64,000 bases of DNA from Acheta domesticus (Eukaryota; Arthropoda; Insecta; Orthoptera; Gryllidae). The stretch covers positions 29,284,271-29,348,270 of the forward strand of contig JAHLJT010000631.1 of NCBI GenBank assembly GCA_031308135.1, in the 5' to 3' direction. The number at the start of each line of letters is the position of its first letter. Position 1 is the first letter of the stretch. A model generated the notes under the pieces. It was not told where the DNA came from. It saw nothing but the letters and a program-made list of their open reading frames with translations, and searched no databases. The position numbers and the translations under genes were made by a program. This document shows, in pieces, positions 48,010-57,299 of the stretch.

Positions 48010-48576
48010 ATAGATGGAATAGGTTCATCCTCGTGGTCCCCACCCACCACGGAGCCCAACAAGGGGGACACTCCATCGGAGTGCCAGGGTTGCCACGAGG
48101 ATATAGTGGGGGAATAACACGGCGCTGCACCGCCGTGGATTCCCCGCGCACACCTGGAGTTCAGTACAAGACCTAGTCCGAGCCGATTGATCGGGAGTGG
48201 GTTAGCTCCCGACCGCCCGTCTAGAAGAGTCCGGGGCCAAAGCGAGTGTGTTGGAAACCTACAGGGAATGTTTCCCAAAATACGTAACCAACGTACCCCT
48301 TAGTGCAAGGCGAACAGTAGCACTAGGACTAGATAGGGAAACAAACAGGTCCCCTCAACTGCCAGGACACACATTCCCTCCGACACGGGTCGCCATGCAC
48401 GGCAAAACACATGGGTGGGCGTTTCAGCATACAGAGAAGGCCATGAGGAAGGAAAAAGGAGTGAAAAGAACGTACATGACATGAAATGAGAAGCAAGAAG
48501 ATGAAAAAATGGAGAAGGAACACTTGAGAGCCTTCTCTGCATCCCCCGTCAGGACGTGACCAACCCACCTCGACGG
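48010..48576 (-). promoter_or_regulatory. LINE 5' leader
   Basis: Sequence between the 5' target duplication and the ORF1 start. Elements of this type usually carry an internal Pol II promoter here, but I could not pick out a definite initiator. The 113-aa frame at 47,937-48,278 overlaps the ORF1 start and looks incidental. Confidence 0.55.
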
Positions 48577-48588
48577 GTAGAGATTTGA
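48577..48588. other. LINE target-site duplication, 5' copy
   Basis: GTAGAGATTTGA, matching 42,654-42,665. The same 12 bases recur at 52,233-52,244 in the duplicated contig end, followed by the same flank. Confidence 0.85.
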
Positions 48589-48635
48589 CATTTTACATGA
48601 CGTTTACCATTGGTGATGCCGAGCGGAGGGAACGG

Positions 48636-49635
48636 NNNNNNNNNNNNNNNNNNNNNNNNNNNNNNNNNNNNNNNNNNNNNNNNNNNNNNNNNNNNNNNNN
48701 NNNNNNNNNNNNNNNNNNNNNNNNNNNNNNNNNNNNNNNNNNNNNNNNNNNNNNNNNNNNNNNNNNNNNNNNNNNNNNNNNNNNNNNNNNNNNNNNNNNN
48801 NNNNNNNNNNNNNNNNNNNNNNNNNNNNNNNNNNNNNNNNNNNNNNNNNNNNNNNNNNNNNNNNNNNNNNNNNNNNNNNNNNNNNNNNNNNNNNNNNNNN
48901 NNNNNNNNNNNNNNNNNNNNNNNNNNNNNNNNNNNNNNNNNNNNNNNNNNNNNNNNNNNNNNNNNNNNNNNNNNNNNNNNNNNNNNNNNNNNNNNNNNNN
49001 NNNNNNNNNNNNNNNNNNNNNNNNNNNNNNNNNNNNNNNNNNNNNNNNNNNNNNNNNNNNNNNNNNNNNNNNNNNNNNNNNNNNNNNNNNNNNNNNNNNN
49101 NNNNNNNNNNNNNNNNNNNNNNNNNNNNNNNNNNNNNNNNNNNNNNNNNNNNNNNNNNNNNNNNNNNNNNNNNNNNNNNNNNNNNNNNNNNNNNNNNNNN
49201 NNNNNNNNNNNNNNNNNNNNNNNNNNNNNNNNNNNNNNNNNNNNNNNNNNNNNNNNNNNNNNNNNNNNNNNNNNNNNNNNNNNNNNNNNNNNNNNNNNNN
49301 NNNNNNNNNNNNNNNNNNNNNNNNNNNNNNNNNNNNNNNNNNNNNNNNNNNNNNNNNNNNNNNNNNNNNNNNNNNNNNNNNNNNNNNNNNNNNNNNNNNN
49401 NNNNNNNNNNNNNNNNNNNNNNNNNNNNNNNNNNNNNNNNNNNNNNNNNNNNNNNNNNNNNNNNNNNNNNNNNNNNNNNNNNNNNNNNNNNNNNNNNNNN
49501 NNNNNNNNNNNNNNNNNNNNNNNNNNNNNNNNNNNNNNNNNNNNNNNNNNNNNNNNNNNNNNNNNNNNNNNNNNNNNNNNNNNNNNNNNNNNNNNNNNNN
49601 NNNNNNNNNNNNNNNNNNNNNNNNNNNNNNNNNNN
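48636..49635. other. Assembly gap, exactly 1,000 N
   Basis: A round-number placeholder between two contigs. The contigs appear to overlap by about 2.6 kb instead of being separated. Confidence 0.97.
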
Positions 49636-52290
49636 GGGAAATGTCACTCCCATGTAGATCATCGAGTACGGTCCATCTACAATTTTGGTAGATAAGGATG
49701 GAGCTGCAGAGTGCCAGATCGATTGACGAGAAGGTGTTTGACGCCATGGAGTATGAGTGTGATCCCGGAGTTCAGAAGAATTAAGTTTTTCTGGTAATAA
49801 TATTTTCGGAGGATAGACTAGATCCCTCGGGCAGGTCCTCGTGCCACCCCAGAGGGGATTTGTGGGCATTAAAATCCCCCGCAATAAAAAAAGGGGGGTG
49901 GCAACTGAGAAAAAACCTCTTCGAGTTCATCTAGTGACACGACTTGGCCAGGGGGAATGTATATACTACACACCGTAAAAGAGAAGATGTTGTAGTGTAC
50001 CCGTAAGCACTGTTTGAGGTCGGTTCGAAAAAGTGTTGTGTTCCTCCGAGAACAGGGAGGTCGGGCATGGTACCGCAAACGCCGCCGTGAGCACGAAGGG
50101 TCCCGTCGTCTTGATCAAACCGATAGATGTTAAATCCGCGAAGAGACAGGGGATGAAGAGGGAGAAGATGAGGTTTCCTGAAGACAGACTATAAATGGTT
50201 TGTGCGAGAGAAATTATTAATCTTAATTCTTCTGGTGAGTACGAAGACCATTGAAGTTCCATGAGAGAGCCATTATGAGAAATTATGTTCTTTGGTTGCT
50301 TTTTTTTCTTTCTCACCTTCTGAAAGGTTTAGAGGAACTCTCGTGGGGTTCCTACATCAACCAGCAGACGTTCATGATGCTGCTGGCTAAGGTCGTCGTG
50401 TCGGGGGGATGTCCCGACTTTTGGCCACGGTTGACCGAGATCTACAAGAGCTGGAGATGGAGCGTACGATTTGTGATTCTCGTGACACAGAAAGAGGAGG
50501 GACGGGATTTGGAGACGTATAGATGTATTTTTCCTGGGAGGCGGTGTCTGACTTAAGATCGAAGTCTTGTAGAAAGTTTTCAGTGAATGGTGCGCGCCGA
50601 GGTTCTGGTGGATGTTTTCTTGGACAGGTTTTTTGTACTTTGTGGGAATTTAATTTTCCACCTTGGATGCAGCCGAATCTTCGGGGAAGTCGACCGGCGC
50701 GGACACAGAAAACGGAAAGTGAAACTACTGTGGGAGTACAGTGAGTTTGAAAATCGCTGTTACCCCGGGGACTTAGGTTTCACAGCACTGGAAAAGGATC
50801 GTGATAGGTCCACTGGATTCCTGGTTTGGAACCTACGCTTCGCCTCAGGGAAGGAAACCTTTTCGGTTACCTCCTTTTTGGATTCCCTTTCCCGGAGAAA
50901 CGTGGGCACTGTTGTCGTTGGCTGGGTGATTCGCCTTCACAATTCACACAGTGCGGTGGTTTGTCGCAGGGTTGTTGTGGTCGTGAAATGCCGACATCCG
51001 CACTTCCCGCAAACCGAGTTTAACTGACATACATCGCTGCTGAGTATGCCCAAACCTTTGACACTTGAAAGCAGCGCAAAGGTTCGGCACATACTGCCGC
51101 ACACGGAGGTTGTAGAAAGCGGTAACGATCCTTTCCGGAACGATCATTTCGGGAGAGATGTCGGTCAAAAGTAAGGATCAGGGTAGAAGTAGGGATCCAC
51201 TTTCCCCTGCTCCTTCCTTCCGATCCTGTACACCTGAGTCACGCCATAGGTCTTAAAAAAGTTTAGAAGATCTCCTCCGTTTCTGAAGCAAAGTCCTCGT
51301 GATTTACCACGCCCTTGCACAGGTTCAAGGTGGGATGGACCGTGACTACTACCTGGAGGCCGGCAATCTGCTTTGTATTTTTAATTTTTCCTATTTAGCT
51401 CGTCGGTACGTGCTTCAAAAAGAATCGTTCCGTTCCTCTGACGCACGACCGCTTGGAGCTTCCCGTAAGCCTCTTCTATGGCTCGCGCCAGACGGACAGC
51501 ACTTACAGTTTTAAAAGTTTTACCTTCCTCAGCGCATGACATGAGGAGGAAACGAGGCATCTTGGGTCGATCTTCTTCTCTAGAAAGAAACTATTTAAGT
51601 CAATGGTTCTTTCGGCACATCTCCTCTTCCTTGCGGAAGAGGGCGGGGGGAAGGTGAAATATCCATATAGATGGAATAGGTTCATCCTCGTGGTCCCCAC
51701 CCACCACGGAGCCCAACAAGGGGACACTCCATCGGTAGTGCCAGGGTTGCCACGAGGATATAGTGGGGGAATAACACGGCGCTGCACCGCCGTGGATTCC
51801 CCCGCTCACCCTGGAGTTCAGTACAAGACCTAGTCCGAGCCGATTGATCGGGAGTGGGTTAGCTCCCGACCGCCCGTCTAGAAGAGTCCGGGGCCAAAGC
51901 GAGTGTGTTGGAACCTACAGGGAATGTTTCCCAAAATACGTAACCAACGTACCCCTTAGTGCAAGGCGAACAGTAGCACTAGGACTAGATAGGGAAACAA
52001 ACAGGTCCCTCAACTGCCAGGACACACATTCCCTCCGACACGGGTCGCCATGCACGGCAAACACATGGGTGGGCGTTCAGCATACAGAGAAGGCCAGTGA
52101 GGAAGGAAAAGGAGTGAAAAGAACGTACATGACATGAAATGAGAAGCAAGAAGATGAAAAAATGGAGAAAGGAACACTTGAGAGCCTTCTCTGCATCCCC
52201 CCGTCAGGACGTGGACCAACCCACCTCGACGGGTAGAGATTTGACATTTTACATGACGTTTACCATTGGTGATGCGAGCGGAGGAACGGC
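49636..52290 (-). other. Duplicate contig end repeating 46,025-48,635
   Basis: It repeats the LINE from inside the endonuclease domain through ORF1 and the leader, then the target duplication (52,233-52,244) and the same flanking DNA. Compared with the left copy it carries many 1-6-base insertions and deletions, seemingly densest near the gap (for example ACTCTACCATGG against ATCTACAATTTTGG). It becomes nearly identical further right. Open frames here are short fragments of ORF1 and should not be counted as separate genes. Confidence 0.88.
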
Positions 52291-53043
52291 GAAAGGATTA
52301 AGCAAAGCGTGAATATAAACGAGTGAAATATTACCTTCCCCTAGAAATATTCGTTTTTCCTCACTGCATACATTTCAACTGCAAGTCTTTTTATACTCCA
52401 ACGAATGGAAAGTTGTTTACGCTAGCATATGAAAAGATGACACAAATTTGTTTACAAGTAACATGAGGGTCAGCAAATATTTTAAAGCTCAGCAAAACGG
52501 ACTATGCTCTTAAATTTTGCTTGGTAAGTAAGCCTTTTCCATAGCCATCAGTTACCGACAGAAACATCATATCGGTCGTTCAGTCATATTTCACGCGCTT
52601 AGTACAGGTGGCAATTGGCGACATTCAACCGTGATTATGTCACAAGCGTATGATTCCATATCCCCCTCCCCCTGAGAGGAATACAACTTCAACTCCCGTT
52701 CAACCCCGTCCTCTAGCTATATTCTAGATGGCGCTTCAGTACCTTTAGATCATATAGTATTCGTGATTGGGCTACCACCATACCAAGGGGTACAGGAGAA
52801 CTAGAATAAACAAGAGGAGGATGGGGTAGATGAATCACCGCGGTACGTGACCCGATGTTTAAGACACTTCTCCGGCACCCAACAAGAATGCATCTTAGGA
52901 ACACAGGAACGAACAACGGAACAATCGGCTACTTGATTTATGATCCAAACCAAGATATAAACGACTCAGCAGTGTAGTGTCAAGATCTTTCAGATCTGCA
53001 ACCGAGAATCTCCTTCTATAACGCGAGCTTAGTACTAAACGAG
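52291..53043. other. Unassigned DNA flanking the LINE
   Basis: This is the true right-hand flank of the LINE insertion. No coding region or repeat family recognised. Confidence 0.5.
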
Positions 53044-53056
53044 CTAACGCACTGGG

Positions 53057-53443
53057 TTGATTGATAGTTCGTTTTTCAGGGGGCGTCAACTACTCAGGTC
53101 ACTACTCCCGTAAGTGTAGTGAGTTTTTTCATCGGGAGGCGGCGGTGATCTTTCCCCGCATGATGCAAGATCCGGCGGTGACTTGCCGTTGACTAACGGG
53201 AATTTCCCTCAACCAGGTATCTCCCACCAGCGGCGTACCGCCACAGCCAGGACAAGCTCTAAGTCCCCGACCGGTCTCCCGGCATGTGAGGTACTGTAAT
53301 GCATTTTAATGCCAGAGAATTCTCCTCCAGACAGCGACTGAATTCGACCTAGCTCACAAGCCGCCTCGGGACTCGAACCTAGTACCACCCGCTCAGAGGG
53401 ACTGCAGTGACATCATTTGATGCACTGAGCCATCTCTCCCGGA
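53057..53443 (-). mobile_element. tRNA-derived SINE, family A, with target duplication
   Basis: Flanked by CTAACGCACTGGG at 53,044-53,056 and 53,444-53,456, a perfect 13-bp duplication, which fixes both ends. The 5' end (minus strand, from 53,443) reads TCCGGGAGAGATGGCTCAG with TGGCTCAGTGCATCA as A box and AGGTTCGAGTCCCG as B box. The middle body block between the GGTCTCCCGGCATGTG region and the CTCCTCCAGACAGCG region is deleted relative to 34,611. The tail is a short ATCAATCAA. Confidence 0.92.
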
Positions 53444-53559
53444 CTAACGCACTGGGAATATCATGTAACATACGGATTTTTCCCCGGAACAAATTTTAAA
53501 TTCACATCCAATAAAGAAAACACGTCGATTCTCCTCAATTCCTCTGGTCGCAATTGCCG

Positions 53560-53880
53560 TGTCACGAGAAGGGTCCTTTTCCCCATCATCAGTTTATTAC
53601 ACGGAAGAGCTACAGCGCGGCTTGCCAATTACACGGCCTTCGTTAAGCGACATGGTGAGAAATTTTTTCCCGCGTGCAGGGCGGGCGGGCGGGCGGGATG
53701 TTCGGGGCGAAGGCAAGAGGGAGAAAGAGAGGGAGAGAGTTCGGGGCCGGTGCACCGCTTGCACTGCGTCTTGCGGCGTGCATCGCCGCCTGCATTCTGC
53801 GCTTGCCCCCCCCCCCCGCAGCTGAACGGTCTCTTCCGGCGTGCGTTCGCCGCCTCAGGCGACACGGGAGCAGAGGCGAG
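53560..53880. other. GC-rich patch with G- and C-run motifs
   Basis: (GGGC)n at 53,679-53,698 is a quadruplex-type run, and a poly-C of about 12 lies near 53,806-53,817. The patch lies between two family A SINEs. Overlapping frames are open in the GC-rich part without recognised domains. Confidence 0.6.
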
Positions 53881-53883
53881 ATT

Positions 53884-54432
53884 TTGATTGATTGATGTTT
53901 CGAGCTCGCCACGTCTAAGGTCATTAGGCTCGTAAGTGTAGTGCACATTTTATCGCGGGAGGTGGCGGCGACCTTCCTCCGATGGATCAGACGCCGACCT
54001 ACTGGTCAGCGTGCGGAGTTCTCCCCAACCAGGTGTCCTCCCATCAGCGGGGCATCGCCTCAGCCGGAAAAATCTATAAGCTCCCGACTGGTCTCCCGAC
54101 ATGTGTGATAGTGTAGTGCATGTAAGTGCGTGTAGTTGTATGTAAGTAATGGGGGGGGTAGATAGGTTCTGGAAGAGAAAGGAAATATCGCCTGTGGTCC
54201 ATGACCGTTTGTTAGGGAACTGCTCCGGCATTCCGTCAGTGTTGATCCGAAACAACGGAAAACTACGGATTAGAGCAGGCGGTCTCCAGAATTCTCCTCC
54301 AGACAGCAGTTCAATCCGAGCTAGATATGAAACTAGTATCAAAATCATCCCGCCTTTAGGACTCCAACTCTAGGATCTCCTAGTCAGAGGCACTGCAGTG
54401 ATATTAATTCATGTCTTCAGCCACCTAATATG
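53884..54432 (-). mobile_element. tRNA-derived SINE, family A (diverged)
   Basis: Long copy with a diverged head (GGTGGCTGAAGACATG; GAGTTGGAGTCC in the B-box place, so the promoter is probably damaged). The full body is kept and the 3' end has CCTAATGACCTTAGACGTGG and a CAATCAATCAAAA tail at the left. No clear target duplication. Confidence 0.82.
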
Positions 54433-54615
54433 GCGGGGGTGGGAGGAAGGCCGCCGTACAGGGGCATGCCTTGTAATCGGGGAATGAAAGTGGAAAAGAA
54501 ACGCACAAATTGTTCAAAGTTCAATAGGAATTTCTCCAGTCCGCCCACCGTCAATCCTATGTTCCCTAATCGAAATCAATATTTGATGTAGGCTCCTCAT
54601 CGTAACTGTTTATTT

Positions 54616-54660
54616 TGGCATAAAGCTTTTTCGGCCGCATTGCGGCCATCTTCAGTGCTA
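54616..54660 (-). other. Hammerhead-ribozyme-like motif of the Penelope-like element
   Basis: On the minus strand: CTGAAGA (54,649-54,655), stem II with GGCCGC/GCGGCC around AAT, then GAAA. The palindromic AAAGCTTT and TATGCC follow. The core matches the hammerhead consensus CUGANGA...GAAA. Stem III is a self-complementary AAGCTT with no loop, the arrangement expected to work only as a dimer. Stem I is short (GCA/TGC). Penelope-like elements are known to carry such motifs. Activity is untested. Confidence 0.6.
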
Positions 54661-56485
54661 CAAAATAATGATAATAATAATAATAATAATAATAATAATA
54701 TATCTAAATTACAAAAAAAATTTAAAAATTTTAAAGAATTAAAAACTTTTTACAGAATATTGTCAAGAATTGGATTTTAAAGAGATGTAAAATGTGAAAT
54801 GGACATATAAATTTTTTAAAAAATGACAAATGAAAATTAAATAAAATAAATGGAATCTATTACAAATAATATTATGAAGCAAACTGGAGTGAAATAAAAC
54901 TGGAAAAGTATAATATAAAATGTGTAGATGGAAACATAATTTTGAATAACAAATGTACATTTTGAAGAGAGGTGAAAATAGAAAATGAATAAATATGTAA
55001 CTAAATAAATAAATGAATTAATAAATTTAGGTGAGCAAACTGACATACCTCTTAGAGGCGGCTGTGGGCCTCAGTCCAGACAAGACAGCGAAGGGCGAAG
55101 GCATTGTACGCTATTTAAAGGAAACGTTCAATGGAGGTAGGGGAGAACGCGGGTTTTTTTCTAGGAAATGGCCATTGCGGGAAAGGCCCAGGCGGGTGGC
55201 GGAAAAGAGGCAGGCAGAGGGGTTAATGTGCTTTGGAAGCGGCCAGTTTCAGAAGAGGGGAGAGAGAAGGAATCTGTTTATTCAAAATAACGTGTTGGGG
55301 ATTGTTTAATAAATTATTAATGTGTATTGCTTCTAGTTTAAGTCTATGTGTGTATCTGTTTTCAATTTCTAAAATTTTGACGTCAGTGTCTGCATTGAAC
55401 GAGTGTCCTTGTTCTAATAGATGGTTGGCAAAGTGTGAATGTGTGGTTTTTTGTGTGAGAGCTTGTCTGTGTTCTTTGATCCTTTGTTTAAAGGATCTTC
55501 CGGTTTGGCCAATATATTTAGCATTGCAACTACCACAGGAAATGGAGTACACCCCACATGATAGAGGCTTGGGGATCGGATCTTTGTTGTGGGAGAGTGT
55601 GGTGTGGAGACAGGTTGGTGTGCTGAATGTGACGTGTATGTCGAATTGACTGAGCTTTTTGGCAATTTTGAGTGACAATGTTCCAAAGAAGGGGATGGTA
55701 TATCTGGTGTGCGTGTGTGTTGTGTGCGTGGGAGTCAGTGAAGTTAATGTTTTTGTGTTAAGGGAGATAGTTTTTCTTTTGATAAGGTTGTCAATAAGAC
55801 TGTCGTTGTAGCCATTATTGGTAGCTATTTGTTTAATGATAAGAATTTCTTTCCTGATGTTCTGGGGGGAGAGAGGAATTGAGAACAATCTGTGAACCAT
55901 ACTATGGAATGCTGCGTGTTTGTGAGAGGGTGGATGTTGTGAACTGTTATGAATTACTGTGTCGGTGTGTGTCGGTTTCCTGTATATGTCAAAAGCGTGA
56001 CTGTCATTCACTAAAGTGATGGATAGGTCTAGAAAGTTAAGGGTTCTGTTCTCATTTTCCTTCTCTACTGTAAATTGTATATTAGCATGTATAGAATTAA
56101 GGAAGTCAGTGAAGTTTTTCAGTTGTCTGTAAGTGCCGGTCCAAAGTACTATGATGTCATCTACCTATCTATACCAATAGGTTACATTTTTTAACTGAGG
56201 GTGTCCAGAATTAAAAATTTGTTTCTCTAGGTTGTCCATAAAAATGTCTGCTAGTAGTGGGGAAAGTGGGGACCCCATAGGTAGGCCAGAAGTTTGAGTG
56301 AAAAATGTATTGTCAAATTTAAAGTAATTTATGTCTAAACAGAGAGATATCAGGTTGTACAGCTCATTTTTTATTTCTTTAATATTGATTTCGATGATAG
56401 CATCGTAAATGCCACACCATTTCCTACTACTCCTATGTTCCCTTTTGACCGGAGCACCTTGTCTGAGGCAATGTATGCACCAATA
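54616..56485 (-). mobile_element. Penelope-like element, 5' truncated
   Basis: Minus-strand retroelement. From its 5' side it has partial RT (56,485-about 56,015), a connecting region, a GIY-YIG endonuclease (about 55,560-55,300), a 3' region with an (AAT)n tract (54,668-54,702), and a hammerhead-like motif at its end. The 5' part is missing, cut at the junction with the hAT-like MITE. Confidence 0.85.
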
Positions 56486-56488
56486 CAC
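55223..56488 (-). pseudogene. Penelope-like RT with GIY-YIG endonuclease, one nonsense codon
   Basis: One reading frame covers the whole region, interrupted by a single stop at 56,165-56,167. Upstream of it are a FKFDNTFFTQ segment and GLPMGSPLSPLLADIF, the RT palm. The stop falls exactly where the tyrosine of the catalytic YVDD is expected; VDDIIVLW follows directly. Downstream are LNFLDLSIT and YRKPTHTDTVIHNSSQHP, the conserved RT tail of this family. The C-terminal domain has GVYSISCGSCNAKYIGQTGR, the GIY-YIG signature with the CX2C insert, then R-KEH. The frame stays open for 261 codons after the stop. The RT N-terminus is absent. Confidence 0.88.
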
Positions 56489-56732
56489 TGGTGGATCCAG
56501 GGTGGGACCATGGGTGCCTAAGGTTTTCGTTTACCTTCCTGTATTTGGCAAAATTGATTGTAATATTTATGTTCGAATTATGTAATTATTTAATTAATAA
56601 TAGTGCCTTGTATCATATCTACAGTACATAAATATTTGTAAAATAAAATATAACAACAAATATTTTTATTATTTAACAAAAATATACGATGCCCCCTCAC
56701 CCCCCAAAAATGATCTTCTGGATCCACCCCTG
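56486..56732. mobile_element. hAT-like MITE abutting the Penelope-like element
   Basis: 247 bp with ends CACTGGTGGATCCAG and CTGGATCCACCCCTG, imperfect inverted repeats of the CAGGGGTGGATCC type. The interior is AT-rich and non-coding. No convincing 8-bp target duplication (CACCAATA and ACTCGATA share only four positions), so it may have been rearranged at the junction. Confidence 0.65.
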
Positions 56733-56774
56733 ACTCGATATGATCGTCGGCCGGTCATGGCTGAGTGCCATTGT

Positions 56775-56872
56775 TGACGTGTCATAGCTGACGTGTAATT
56801 ATTGACGTGTCATTGTGGATGTGTCATTATTGACATGTGAGTGTTGATGTGTCAGTGTTCACGTGACGTTGT
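56775..56872. repeat. 14-bp minisatellite, seven units
   Basis: TGACGTGTCATTGT-type units in exact 14-bp register from 56,775. The first three are closest to consensus and the later ones diverge. Each good unit carries TGACGTGTCA, a bZIP (CRE/ATF)-like site. Confidence 0.85.
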
Positions 56873-57239
56873 TCACTGGTCTATTGTTTTGTTGCGTATG
56901 CAAAGACCAAACTTAAGCTAAGCTATTGATGTTGCTCTCCAATACATCGAACATAACGGAAGAACTCAATACCTACGATTATCTTGTGGACCAAGAATTC
57001 CAGGAATACTGCAACTAAGTCTAGACTGGCGCCTTCAAAACAAACACAATAACATTACCGATTATTTTCACTCAAAAATTTCTATATATATGTTTTTCTT
57101 TGTTTCTGTAGCTTAGACTGTCTTATTTGTATGTAAAAATATTTTAAATAAAATTTGAACAGAATATTTTATTTTCTTCTCATAATCCGATCTTTTACGT
57201 TCCGATCACAGATCAGGAGGTTTTACTGTTGTAGTTAAC

Positions 57240-57297
57240 AACGATCCAAATGGAACTCGCGCAGTTGATCTAACCAACTGAGCTACCCACGCAACGA
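57240..57297 (-). other. tRNA-like sequence (SINE head or pseudo-tRNA)
   Basis: The minus strand reads GTGGGTAGCTCAGTTGG then TTAGATCAACTGCGCG, an excellent A-box/D-arm. The expected T-arm with GGTTCGA is not present downstream (GGATCGTTGTTAAC instead), so it is not a functional tRNA gene. Confidence 0.5.
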
Positions 57298-57299
57298 AC

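Larger units (their letters stand above)
42666..48576 (-). mobile_element. Full-length I-superfamily-like LINE
   Basis: A 5.9-kb non-LTR retrotransposon on the minus strand, bounded by a 12-bp duplication (GTAGAGATTTGA). Order in its own 5' to 3' direction: leader (48,576-48,010), ORF1 with CCHC zinc knuckles (48,009-46,691), ORF2 with APE-type endonuclease, reverse transcriptase, RNase H and a C-terminal CCHC motif (46,652-42,985), then a 3' UTR with hairpin and TCAA tail. An RNase H after the RT plus a CCHC ORF1 is characteristic of the I superfamily. Several single-base frameshifts interrupt both ORFs, which could be mutation or sequencing error. A second, lower-quality copy of its 5' 2.6 kb lies right of the N gap and is probably the same locus. 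Confidence 0.9.

Noticed and set aside
47937..48278. 113-aa frame in the LINE leader as an extra gene
   Set aside because: It overlaps the ORF1 start in another frame and has no known motif.
48585..49884. Open frames of 361-426 aa spanning the N run
   Set aside because: They consist almost entirely of unknown bases in the gap.
49636..52290. A second, independent LINE insertion
   Set aside because: It shares the unique flank and the same target duplication as the copy left of the gap, so it is the same locus assembled twice.
57240..57297. Functional tRNA gene
   Set aside because: The A box is excellent but the T-arm/B box and acceptor pairing are missing.
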